A stretch of 64,000 bases of DNA from Tribonema minus (Eukaryota; Sar; Xanthophyceae; Tribonematales; Tribonemataceae), in assembly GCA_017506865.1 (NCBI GenBank), contig JAFCMP010000024.1:806001-870000 (forward strand), given 5' to 3'. Below are positions 21,780 through 34,300 of this stretch, piece after piece (the first letter of the stretch is position 1; each line of letters starts with the position of its first letter). The notes below the pieces were generated by a model, which saw only the letters and a program-made list of their open reading frames with translations, had not been told where the DNA came from and did no database searches. The position numbers were made by a program, and so were the translations under genes.

Positions 21780-23812
21780 GAGCTGCGGCGGGCGCGCATC
21801 CTGGCCCATGTCTATGAAGCTGCTGCGCGCGCCGACGATGCAGGCGGCGGGCAGCGGCGGGCCCGGGTGACGCACCATCGCAGCCTGCGCGGCGAGGTCA
21901 GTCCAAGGTCCACATAAGAAGCAATACACCATGCAACAGCAACACCAGAATTTGACAGTTTACAACGTGAGACCACCAACAGTAGATGATTAGAGATCAT
22001 AAAAATCCACTCCAAAATGTCACGTCAGTCCGAGGTCCACATAATTAGTATCATACTGTACTAGCAACACCACAATTCGCAAGTTTTACAGGAAACAAAA
22101 TGAAAGTAGATGACGCAGGCGGCGGGCAGCGGCGGGCCCGGGAGGCGCGCCATTGCAGCCTGCACCGCCACGTCAGTCCAAGGCAAGGCGTAGCAGAGAC
22201 AATCAGCAGAGGCACGACAGCACACGACGCGTCAGTGCACCGGCGCTGTCGACAACGGGACGGCACAGGCGGTTGCCAGCTCGCGCGCTGGGTACGATGG
22301 TGGTGCGGGAGGACCACAGGGGTCGTTGCCGCATCATTCAGCCAGCACACCTGCACGCTTGCACGTGTGTCACTTCGCCACATCTATTCATTTTCTTTAT
22401 GGGAGCATATACATACATGCCCTCGCCACGTCCAGCGTCTCCTGGTCAGTCCTCGGCACCCTAAACCAGGCGTGTTTGCAATCACCTATAGACTTCTTGA
22501 AGTACATGCATACCTTCGCCATGTCAACCGCCTCCTGCTCAATCCTCAGCACTGCAAACAGGCGTGCCATACATTTATATCAATACCCTTCTTAAAGTAC
22601 ATGCATACCTTTGCCATGTCGACCGCCTCCTGCTCCGTCCTCAGCACTGTACAAAAGGCGTGATATAAATTAATACCCACATTGATGCAACGCAGAGAGC
22701 TGTTGCTCACTACCCTGTTGCTACACACTGGCAGAGGCAGACATCAAGGTGACCAATGCAACAGAAAACTGATACCAGTCTTCGTCCTGCTAAAAGTGAA
22801 TTGTATCTACGGCAAGTGTAATTGCCGTAATAGTCAAGTGTGCAAACGGCAATGAGCCTGCAACTACCATATACTCCAACACACATAATTCTTGAAGATC
22901 ATGCGTACCTTCGCCATATCGACCGCCTCCTGCTCGGGCCCCAGCACTGCAAAGCGGGCATGCTAAAAATTCAACCTTTCATCCATATGCTTCTCGAAGT
23001 ACATGCATACCTTCGCCATGTCGACCGCCTCCTGCTCCGTCCTCGGCGCGCCCTCCGGCCCGCCGCGCTGCCCACCCGTGTTGCTGTTGCGTGGGTTTGC
23101 CCGCGGCGATCCTGCAGCGCAGGCACACGTTGACGCTGCACGCGCTGAGCCCACTGCTGCTGCCCAAACTTCAACTAGTTGAGCTTGGCAGGCGGCCGCA
23201 GATCTGCGACTGAGCACTGCGGTGCAGCGCAGCGCCACTGTCCCGATACATCACGCGGCGAACGAGCGGGCGCTTGTGTATGGCGAGTATGTCAATTGCC
23301 CAGGCACGCTGCACTTGAAGCAGGCAAAAGACAGCAGCGCACTGTGACGCGCTGCGACGCGCGCTTGGGGCTGCGCTGCGCGCGTCTGCACCGCCCGTGC
23401 CCCGCCGCTCTGCCAAAGCGCGCCGACGCCAGAGGTGCGCCGCTGTTTTGATGTCTGTACTGCACTGCGCTTCTCCGAGCCCGCACTGGCATCATGCGGG
23501 CGATGCGACCGGGGGCACCCGACGCAGCGGACAGCGCAAGCGCACCGCTCCCCGATGCTGCGCGTGTTGGCGGACTGACTGCCTTGCGCCAGCGCTCAGG
23601 GGAGCGCCTCGCGCGCCACAGCGCAGCGTACCTACCCATGACGTACATGTGAAGTACCGCATCAGGACCATACCAACCTAGTGTACCCACTCTGTGCTCA
23701 AGATTCAACAGCACTGCATACCTATGGCGCCGGCGATCGCAAATGTGCCACCGCTCCACGATTTGGCATGCTCAATGCCGCGCAGCACGGGCGGGGCCAC
23801 CGCCTGCCCCAT
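21780..23812 (-). CDS. Unrecognised multi-exon gene (three exons seen)
   Basis: Exons on -: 23722-23812 (MGQAVAPPVLRGIEHAKSW, then SGGTFAIAGAI; ATG at 23812, though the frame runs upstream through a Gly/Ser run), 23011-23111 (SPRANPRNSNTGGQRGG, then RTEQEAVDMAK) and a third starting at 21884 (AAMVRHPGPPLPAACIVGA, then RSSFIDMGQDARPPQ). The junctions are in frame (phases 1 and 0). The third exon's donor is uncertain: GTCTCG at 21779 or GTGCAT at 21771. Further exons toward lower coordinates were not found, and the MITE sits there. I do not recognise the family. GC-rich coding blocks, matching phases and decayed copies of the exon ends all argue it is real. Confidence 0.5.
22085..22190 (-). repeat. 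Decayed copy of exon 3 of the unrecognised gene
   Basis: GACGCAGGCGGCGGGCAGCG, then GGCGGGCCCGGGAGGCGCGC and CCATTGCAGCCTGC match the live exon at 21836-21900 with substitutions. A CAG acceptor is retained. Confidence 0.85.
22405..22950 (-). repeat. Ladder of decayed exon 2 donor ends in the unrecognised gene
   Basis: The block GTACATGCATACCTTCGCCA, then TGTCGACCGCCTCCTGCTC (live 3000-bp-scale copy at 23001-23040) recurs at about 22905-22940, 22600-22640, 22502-22540 and, much decayed, 22418-22450. In gene sense each is EQEAVDMAK|GTATGCATG. Confidence 0.88.
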
Positions 23813-25353
23813 GCTGCTGCCGCCGCCGCCGCTTCCGCCGCCGCCGCTGCCGCCGCCGCCGCCGCTGCTGCTGCACGCCGCCGCCGCCGACGCGTGGTGG
23901 GGGTGCCCATCCTGTGCCTGTTGCGGCAGTTGGGGCAGGCTGGTATAATCAGGTGTCGCGGTACCCTAGCTGTCAAGCGGTGACAGTGCTCTAACGCCGT
24001 TGACGCGATTGCATCCGCCAAGTTCAGGCGTCATCGGGGGCGTCATCGCACTAAGTGCAATTGATGCTGACGTGGGGAGTATTGGGGTGAGCGGTGTGGC
24101 TGATTGACCGGTGGCCGAGCGTTGGGCTGAGTTCTTGGCATCAGGGGGGTCATGTATGGGTAGTACCGTGGTAGGACTACTCAGTGCATGTCCTGAACAA
24201 CGGCTTGCATACACAGGAGAGCGCGCAGCCACTGTGAATGTGTGTGTCTTGTTGCTACCGTTGCGAGGCGAACCTACAGTTAACGAGGGGCTAGTTGGCC
24301 ATATTCAGCCACACTGGCCTCACGATGTCGTACAGGTGCCGATGCGCTGCATCGAACACACCTGGGCGCACACTAAACACCCTGCATACTCGGTGTTGCG
24401 AGGGCGAGGCAGGATGCGGGGGACTCATGCGATGGCTGACAGCCACCTTGTTGGCGACGACAAGTAGTGCAGGCGATATATCAGGCATGGTCCTGGTGTG
24501 GCAAGTTGAGGCAATGCTGTAGTGCCATGCGTGCACGGCGACAGAGAGCAGCGCGGCGCAATTTGTAGCATGCATGCACACCTGCACAGTCTGCAAAGTT
24601 CAAGTTGGTGGTTGGCGTGCGTCACCAGCATGCACATGTGCTGTTGGCATTCTCTTGTGCACTGATTGCCCGTAGAATACATGAGTATCACTGATATGGT
24701 CCCTTATTTGGATCTTGCACAACTCACCTGCTTGCCGAGACGCCAATCGTAGAGTCGCGGGTCCCTCACCTGGGACTGCGCACCAGAGCAGGCAGCAGTA
24801 CATCACGATTCCGTGCAATAACTCCGACAATCAGGCAAGCAGCAGTTGGTGGTGCATCGACGACGCTACGCCTGTGCCAACTGGCAGGCCCATGCGAAAT
24901 GAACTGTCAGAAGCAGTCGTGAGCATGCTGTGTGTTTCAGGACCGCCATCTTTGTGTGACGACCCTCACCGTCAAAGTCCTCGCTTGCGCACTGGTGCCA
25001 CCAGGAACCACGCGATGGTTTCTGCGGCTGGGGTTCATCAGGGCATGCCTGCCCACCCGCTCACAACTCGGCGAGTGAGTGTTGGTGAGCGGTGCGTGTG
25101 TACCTGCCAGCAGCACTGTCCACTGCGTCGGCAACAAACCGAGCTACTGATTGTAGACACGCTCTCCGGAGGGGCGTCCGGCATATGTGAGTTGTCCAAC
25201 AGGCACGGTGCTTCTTGACGCGCTTCATATCGATGCGCCGTTGAGACACAGGCAGTTTCAGAATAATTCCAAGAAAACTTCAATGTCAACTTCAAGTCTT
25301 TCTTTAAGTTATTGTTGAGGTTGGAAAAAGCTTCAGAGTGTGTGCAGGCTGGC
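23813..25353. other. Divergent intergenic stretch before CysRS
   Basis: This lies between the - strand gene ending (5' end) near 23.8 kb and the + strand CysRS start. No motif-bearing ORF found. It may hold a shared bidirectional promoter region and 5' UTR exons. Confidence 0.45.
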
Positions 25354-28300
25354 ATGCAGTTGCTGGTGGCGTGCACGGCGGCGTTGCTGCTGCCGCCCGC
25401 TGCAGTTGGGCTGTGCAGCAGCCTGCCTCTGCAACGGTGGCAGCAGCAACAGCAGCGACACCTGAATAAACATGACAACGATCAACATGTGAGCCGCATT
25501 GTCAGTCGTATCAGCCGCAGCGGCAGGCGGCGACCGCTGGTGCGGGGGCTTTGCATGGCAGGGGACAGCGGGGAGGGAGCCAAGCTGCAGCTATATAACA
25601 CCGCTGCCAGGACCAAGGAGCCTTTGCGGCCACTGTCGGGCAAGCGGATCGCCTTCTACAGCTGTGGGCCCACAGTGTACGACCATGCCCACATCGGCAA
25701 TTTTAGGGCGTTCCTGACTTATGATGTGCTCAAGAGATGGTTAACTTACAGGGGGTTTGAGGTGAGTGCCGTCGCAGGCCGCAAGTGCTGCACGCATGCA
25801 TCCACACCGAGAAGTAAGCGCACGTGTTGACGTGGGCATCACAGAGTGCAACGTGCTCTGCGGGTGTCTCTGATGATATGCCTGCTGACGACGTCTGTGC
25901 ATGTGATCTACACAAGCAACAGTGGCTGCCGTCCAATGTGTTTTGACACAAAACGTGCACCGGCACATGATGTTGAAGTTGACACAAAGGGTACACGTCA
26001 GTTGCAAAAGCTGGTATTGATGCACTTGAGACAGGCACAAACAGCAGCTGCTGCAGGAAAACTCATTTACTTACGCTGCCCTGCTCGCTCCAACGGCAGT
26101 GTATCGTTGCTCATCGCTGTCGCAGCGAGGTGTCAGCGCGGAGAAGGCAGTTGCCATCGCAGTGAAGCACCGAAGCTTACATGCTGCCCTGTGCTTGGAT
26201 GGCGGCCAATCACTGTTTTGCAAACGGCAAAGCGCTCCAATGGCAGTGCTCGTCGCCGAGCGCTGTCGCAGGGGGTGGTGCCTTCGCTCCGACTGCCACT
26301 CGCCGATCACTGTCGCAGCGCACTATGCCAGAACCTTCCGCCGCGCGAAAGGCTGCGTGGCAAGCGCCAAGAAACCGCCTACAACTGACAATCTCAGCCG
26401 CCGGGCAGACCACACTCCCGCTTTGACAATACTAACCTCTGTGAGACCATCTGCGATCACTAGACACCGTCGCCAGTGGTGCGCACAGTCGGGCCGTGAC
26501 CGGTGCAGAAAGTGGCGGGCGCAGAAAGTGGCAAAGCTCACAATGGCATGACCAACGACTGCTGTCGCTGCTGGTGTCCATACTCGGACGCTGGCTCACA
26601 AATCGACATGCACAAGTAGTGGCAGGGTCGCTGGTCACTGCCAGTTGCTGCCGGTGACGCACCCAGAAGCGGACACGCCTCATCTGCGCTTCAACCGACC
26701 CACATGTGCGCAGCGTCGCCGCGGTAACACACGCAGGCCTCTCCCGCCTGCACTTCGGCCGAACGCAGGCATCAAAGCGGCGTGCAAGATTCCTCCGTCG
26801 CCGCCGCTGACGCCCATTGTCGCTCCCCTCCCCCCCCCCCCCCCGGCCCCCCAGGTGGACCATGTCTGCAACCTCACCGACATAGACGACAAGATCATAC
26901 GGCGCATGGCGCGCGACGGCGTGGGGCTGCGCGAGCTCACGGACCGGTACGCGGCGCTGTTCTTTGAGGACCTCGCGGCGCTCAACGTCGTCCCCGCGCG
27001 CGCGTACCCGCGCGCCACGGACCACGTCGCGGAGATCGTGGAGATGGTGCAGACGCTGCTGGAGAAGGTGACGCTCCTCGCCCCCCCCTCTCTCGCCCCC
27101 GTCATGTCGGCGGACAAGGCAGGCGTCAATGTGCTGCTGCTCCTAGGTTTGGAGGGGGGGCAGCGGAGAGCGAACGGCTGCTGTGTGCGCGGCACGGCAT
27201 GTCACACGTTGAACGTACGTGTGTACACTTTAGACGTGTAGGTGCGTGCACCTGCGTGGGTCGCGGTCCACAAAGGCTGCTTGCATCGCGCCTCAATATG
27301 GTTGCAACCTTCATTGGGGCATGCACCCAGAGCTACGAACGCAGCCATCACAGTATTTCTTGCCCATGGGTGCCTAAGAATGTGTGTGTGTTGCAGCTCA
27401 TTTGAGCTCCAATGCGGGGGCTGCTGTGCAGAAGCAGTGGCAGCAGCGTCGCGCGTGGCACTGCCCGAGTCATTAGCCGCTGCCGCAGTCCACATCAACG
27501 CTCAGCAACACGGCGCCCGCCTTGCGCTCCTTTCCGCGCGAGCCCTGCTCGCTACTGCCACGGGGCTAGCGCAGCGGTAGCGTCAACTTGAAGTTTGTGG
27601 CACTGCGGACGTTGCTGCCGTCACCTCACGCACTGTGCATCGTGCGCTGACTGGCGCTTGAGCACAATGGGAGCATCAGCTTTAAATTGTGGGGTACGGC
27701 GCCGGCATCAACGCAACGAGAGCGTCAACCTGAAGTTGACCAATGAGTGGACCTCTGTCACTGCCATATAGTTTCGCAGCGCGGCGCGCGAAGCGTGAAG
27801 TGGCGCGCTGACGCCCTCTGCGCTGATCTGCGTGCGCGTCGCTTGCAGGGGCTTGCGTACGAGAACAACGGGAGCATCTACTTCCGCGTCGCGCGGCACA
27901 GCGGCTACGGCGCGCTAGCCAACCTCAAATTCGAGGGCATGCAGGTGAGGCATCTTCAAAGGGGCGTACATCGCCTGCGCGTGGCGGCCGCTGTGCGGCG
28001 CGCTTGCCTGCACTGCCTCCCCTCGTGCATCTTGTACTCGGTTCCCCCAGATGTCACCGGTCGCACAGCGTTGGCACAGGCGCCTGTCGGGTCACCGCCC
28101 CCCTACTCCTTCGAGAGAGCGACAATCTCCTGTACTTGTACAGGACGCTCACGTGTGGCGCTTTGAAGCACGTGGCATTTGGCTACACCTGTAGACGAGT
28201 GACGTGCGCTGCCGCCAGTCGCGTCAGTTTCTGCCGAAGCGCGGAACGGCGCGAGGAACGGCGCCAGGGTGAGCGCTGATGCAGCAGCACTTCTCGCACC

Positions 28301-31300
28301 TGCAGCCCTCCGGCACCGTTTCTTATCCGCGTGTGCTGATACGTATCGCTGGCTTGGTCCGTTTTTTGTTTTAGGGTTGTATCCTGCCCATGCATTGGTA
28401 ATACATTGCGTATACACGTATATAGGATGTGCGCTGCTGGCTTGATTGTTTTAGCTAACCCTAACGTTGAGCGCAGGACGGCGCGGGGGAGGGGGGGGGG
28501 CATCAGCGACCTCGTATACATGTGTAAATGATGTGCGCCGCTGTGCTTATGAATTGCTAACCCTAATTGTGACCCTAACCCTCCTTGAGTGTAGGTTGGC
28601 TCGAGGGCGGGGGGCAGCATCAGCGACCTCGCATACATGGGTAGGTGATGTGCGCCGCTGTGCTTATGGATCAACTAACCCTAACCCTAACCCTCCTTGA
28701 GCGCAGGATGGCGCGGGGGAGGGGGGCGGCATCAGCGACCTCGATGAATACGAGACAGACAAGGAGAGCGCCAAGGACTTTGCGCTGTGGAAGGCGTACA
28801 AGCCGGAGGTGAGGCGAGGGGAGGGGGGCATCGCTCACAGTTGTTGAAGTAGTGAACTTCAAGTAAGGGACCTCGATGAGTACGAGACGGACAAGGAGAG
28901 CACCAAGGACTTTGCGCTGTGGAAGGCGTACAAGCCGGAGGTGAGGGGTGCGAGAGGAGGGGGGCGCCGCTCTTGATCCTTGAAGTCCCGAACTTGAAGT
29001 GATGGTGCTGCGGAGACGCTGCGGGGAGGCGCGGGGAGCGATGCTTCTTGCGCTGGCCTTCATATGCAAAGTGCACATCAACCGACTGTAGCTCCTGCGG
29101 AGTTGCTGAGTCGCAGGGAGGCGAGGCTCTCTGCAAATATACGCTTCACAAGTACTTTTTTATGTTGGCATCATCAGTATATTTGCCCCCTGCACGCCAA
29201 AACCTCTGCTGCCAGCGCACTGCGGCGATAGGGTGCTGCTGCAGGTTTGTGCCGCTCGTGAGGATCGGCCGGAACCCTAACCCTAACCGTAGCCGTAACC
29301 CTAACACTAAGCTGAAGCCAGAGCCTGAACTGTTGTGTTTGGGATCGAGCCGCCATGCTTCGCTCCGGCGCTTGTGCGCAATGTGTGACGCTCCGCTGGG
29401 CGCTTGCTGTGACGCGCGCTGAGCAGCGCTGCCAAGATGGAAAGACAGTTACACGACAGTTACTTGCACAGTCGGGAGGCACGCTCGTCGCACAGGAAGG
29501 CCGCCGCTGCGCTTCACTGACTCACTCGGAGCTTGCCGTCGGGTCGAGCATCCTCTCGGACACGTGTGTCTGATCTGAAGCAGCACGACAGCGTCTGATG
29601 GCGCGCGATGTTGCCTCTTGCTTCTTACCCTAACCTTAAGGCGTAGTGTCAAACACCATCTCGGCCACATGTGTCTGAATCTTAGCAGCACGACAGTGTC
29701 TGATGGCGCTCGATGGTTTGTTTTTATCCCGCAGGATGGCCCCGTATTCTGGGAGACAGCGCTCGGCAAGGGGCGGCCCGGCTGGCACATTGAGTGCTCG
29801 GCGATGGCGCGCAAGTGAGTGCCGCATTTTGCCATTGCACATTGTTTCTCAGAGTTTCGACAGTTGTCGCCCAGGATATGCTTCTATAATATGTCTATTC
29901 AAATGAGACTCATTGGTAAGATTTGCCTCAAAAAGAAGCCTCGGCGTTATCACAGTCCCAGTGTGGTTGACGGTCAACAGTTGCAACTGTTCTGTGCGCG
30001 GTGCGGCTTTTTCGTGCGCACAGCCGCGCGAGCGGCATCGCCTCGGGCAGTTGTTTCAGCGCCTAGCTGCTGCGTTGCGTACGCAGCGGACTTAATGACG
30101 GGGTCGAGCACTGCTGCCAGGCACCGTGTGCCACGATACTTGCGGCGCACTAATACTGCCGGCTTTGCGCTGGCTTGCCATGGCAGCGCTCAACTAGCGC
30201 AGACGCCTCGCTATGTCATCACGGCATGTTGCGTTGGTTTGTGCGATCTCTGCGTTTGCGCTTGTGATATGTGTGGGTGTCTGCTACCGAGCGTAGAGTG
30301 CGTGGAGGGTGCATGCCTCAGTGACCAATGTTTAACATCAAGTCCTGAGGAAACGGGTGTGCGTCGCTCCGTGCCGGGTAGTCGTATGCCTTGGCAGAAC
30401 CTGAGCTTTGCGTTCCGTGTTTGCACCAGTGTTGCTTTCTGTGCTGCTGTGTGTGGCTCTGCGAACACACTATTTTGAGCTGCCACTGTTGGCTGCAGAA
30501 CACTGATCTCGGGCCATGTGCGACTGATGTTGTTGATTGCAGGTATCTGGGTGACACCATAGACATACACGCTGGTGGCATCGATCTGGTGAGTTGAAGT
30601 CGTTTTTGAAGTATCAACAAAAGCTCGGTGGTAGTGGTTATGGTCGGGTAAGTCGAAGCAGTCTGGCGTGTACAAGCAGCAAGTGGTTATGGTCGGGTGA
30701 GTCGAAGCAGTCTGGCGTGTACAAGCAGCAGCAAAAAAATGACATGGTGCCACTTCAAGACGATGCACGAGTAGAACATGAGACGGAGTTGAAGATGGAA
30801 CGGGGCGTCGCTGAACACACATAAAAGAAACGCCTGAGTTAATCTTGTGCACGTGTCAGGTTCTGCAGCGCACCGGTTCTGCTCCGCAGCAAGCCAGGTG
30901 TTGCGCGGCGAGCGAGGACGCCGCAGTCAGAGCAGCAGCGCTCAACTGCTGGCGGGCACGCTCACCGTCATGCTCTGCGCTTCAGGGCTTGGCGCCTAGA
31001 GGCGGGCCCACTGCAGTTCCTCTGTCGAGTGCAAATTCCACGTAGGGTTAGGGTGAGGGTTAGGGTCAGGAGCAACTGGCGGCGGTCATGCAAGTCAGCG
31101 TCCTAACCTAACGTTAACCCTAACTCCGGGAGTAACATCGCCTATCACGTCCAGAGGATGGAACTAGTGACCAATCATGGTGCGCCGCGCGGCGTCACCA
31201 TCTGCTGAGGGTCCTGTACTGGCAGAGACCCTGGACGTTGGCTGTTGCACCTAAACCCAACTCTAACCTAGTCCTAACCCTAGCCCAAGAATGATCACGC

Positions 31301-34300
31301 CCTCGTGGATAGCAGCAGAACAAGCAAAGCTGGCCTCTGAACACTAAGAGGAGCAGTTATTAATCTACTTTTATACTTCCAGTTGTTGATTTCTCTTGGT
31401 GGTATTGTATTTAGGATTTGGAAAAACATCAACAAAGTTTTGATTCGTTCCAACAAGACGCAAACCAGCTAAAACAAGTTATGACAGAGGTGCGGGCTGC
31501 CGCAAAATGCGCTGCTCTACGTACTTAACCCCAGCCGTAACCCTACGCCCTGCTGTCACACGGCCGGGCGGCGCAACACCGCCGCGCGCCGTGCTCGCCT
31601 CTGCGTGCATGCCCACCTTCGTGTGCACCCATCGCAATGACGCGCGCGCGCTGCATGCGCTCGGCACATGCGATCACGCGCTCTGCGTCACCGCGACCGA
31701 CTGCGATGCGAAGTTCTATGCCATCAGGCACGGAGCCTTGCCCTTTGCGAGGGCTTTCGCGCCCTGCTCTTGCGTCCACAATCATGAGTTTACCCCCTGT
31801 GCCCCTTCCGGGCCTCTCCCCCGTTGCAGTGAGGTCGCATGGTGCGGCGGGGGTCGACAGATACGACTCTCTGCAATTCTGCAACTGCCGCCAGAACCAG
31901 TGTGTTTCCCAGACGCAGCCCCGATCCGACCTCCCTCAGCAGCGCAATCCTGCAGCTGCCGCCACAGTAACTGACGCCCCAAGCTGCATTTCCCAGGCGC
32001 TTCACCCCCCCCCCGCCCCCTTACCCCTCTTCCCCGTGTGCCCCCCCAGGTCTTCCTCCACCACGAGAACGAGGTCGCGCAGAGCGAGGGGGCGATGGAC
32101 CTTAGCTACTGACGCCCCAAACTGTATTTCCCAGGCGCTTACCCCCCCCCTTACCCCCCCCCCCCTCCCCCCCGCTTTCCCCCCTGTGCCCCCCAGGTCT
32201 TCCCCCACCACGAGAACGAGGTCGCGCAGAGCGAGGGGGCGACGGGCAAGCCCTTCTGCAACTGCTGGGTGCACAACGGCTTTGTCAACGTCGGCGGCGA
32301 GAAGATGTCCAAGAGCAAGGGCAACTTCCTCACGCTGCGCGGCGCGCTCGCGACGGCGCTCGACGTGCGCGCCTTCAGGTATATGCGTACCTACCTACCT
32401 GCCTCGATGCACGCCAGCAGCGCCGCTTTCAATATTAAAAGAATGTCCAAACGCTTTCATTCTAAAAGAATGTCTAACAGCAAGGGCAACTTCCTCACAC
32501 TGCGCGACGCGCTCGCAATGGCGCTCGACGTGCGTGCCTTCAGGTGTGTACGTACCTGCCCCCGCCTTGATGCGCAACAGTGCTCAGGTGCATGTTGGCG
32601 ACAGCGCTCGACGTACGCGCCTTCAGGTACGTAACGTACCGACCCACTTCGATGTACGCCAGCAGCACCGCCTTCCGTTCACAAGAATGTCTACTGTAAC
32701 AGCAAGGGCAACGTCCTCACGCTGAGCAGTGCGCTCGCGACAGCGCTCATTGCGCACGCCTTCAGGTACGGACAGACGTACCTACCCTTGCCTTGACGAA
32801 GGCGGCAGCGCTCAAATGCGCAACAGCGCTCAGGTGCATGCTCGCGACGGCGCTCGACGTGCGCGCCTTCAGGTTAGATGCGTACCTACCCCCGCCTTGA
32901 TGCGCGCAGCAGCGCTCAAATGTGCACCAGCGCTCAGGCGCACATTCGCGACGGCGCTCGACGTGCGCGCCTTCAGGGACGTACCTGGTTGGTTTACCTA
33001 CGCGCCGGTTGGTCAACCTGGGTGAAACCATGAAACTGCACTTTGAGTCACGCGTCTTTGTTCATGCATGGTAAACCATTGTCCGTTTCCAGTGCGTCAT
33101 CAGGCGCACGCTGGTCGACCATTGTCCGTTTCTTGCGTGTGGACATGCGCACGTACGCCGCAGTACCGCACCAGGCTCCACTCCCCCTCCAACTGCAGCG
33201 TACATCTTCAAGGCGCAATCTGAATCACGCGCTCTATCACAAGTGCACGTTCACTGAACATAGTTCGGCTGTTGCCTCTTCATTTATGTGGAAACGTGCA
33301 GGTACCAGGTTATTTGGTGGTGACGTCCCAGCCCCACACCATGCTCAACTTCACCAAATCGCAACTGAAGTCATCAGTTTGAGATTCCACTCACAAGTTC
33401 TTTGCATCCACTTCCAAACCACGTTCTGTTCGCGCAGGTACCTGGTGGTGACGTCCCAGTACCGCACCATGCTCAACTTCACGCCGGACGTCCTCGCGGG
33501 CGCCAAAAGCGCTGTCAAGCGGCTCGACAAGGCGCGTGCAGCGCTCTCCAAGGCGCTGGAGGGGGGGGGGGGCGAAGGTAAGCCCCGGAAATTTACCCTC
33601 GATCAAAGTAGCGTGCTGCGTGCGTAGCAGGCAGGTGTCAGCGCACGGCAGGCGCGGCGCGCGCTTGAGCAGCTTCCAGGTTAGAGCTAGGGCTGGAGTT
33701 AACCCGAACACTAACCGTATGTACGCCCTGCGTGGTAGGTAGGTAAGCCTTGCGAGTACAGCGCTCAGCAAGGCGCTGCAGGGCGGCGGCGCAGGTACAT
33801 CTCTGGAGCCCTCACTCGGCATTGCGGAGCTGCGTTTTGCAGCTCCTGCGGTCAGATCTGTGCGCAGTGGCGAACGCCGCTGCCAAGGCCCGGAATGGCC
33901 GCCACAGACCGATGCCCTGCGCCACCGCGCCTTGCTCAGCGCACATTGGTCAGGGTTAAGGTTAAGGTTAGGGTGAGGCACACCGCTCTCACGGCGGGCA
34001 CTGCTCTGGAGCGTCTCTTCGCTGAGTAGGCAGGCGAACCCGCTCGTTTGCACCTGCGCGCTTCGACCCTCTTGCAGTGGAGTATTTGCGCAGCAGGTGC
34101 GGCCGTGCATCCGGGCAGCTCTTCAAAGGCCCTGCATGGCTGGCGACTGACGCTCCTGCGGCTCCGTGGGCATCGCACTCGCATCGCTCGGCGCTTTGCA
34201 AGGCGTGCGGCTTACGGAATCGCTGATGGTGACGCTCCACGCCGGCGCTTGAGTTAGGGTGAGGGGTAGGGTTAGGGTGAGGCTAGGGTTAGGATCAGGT

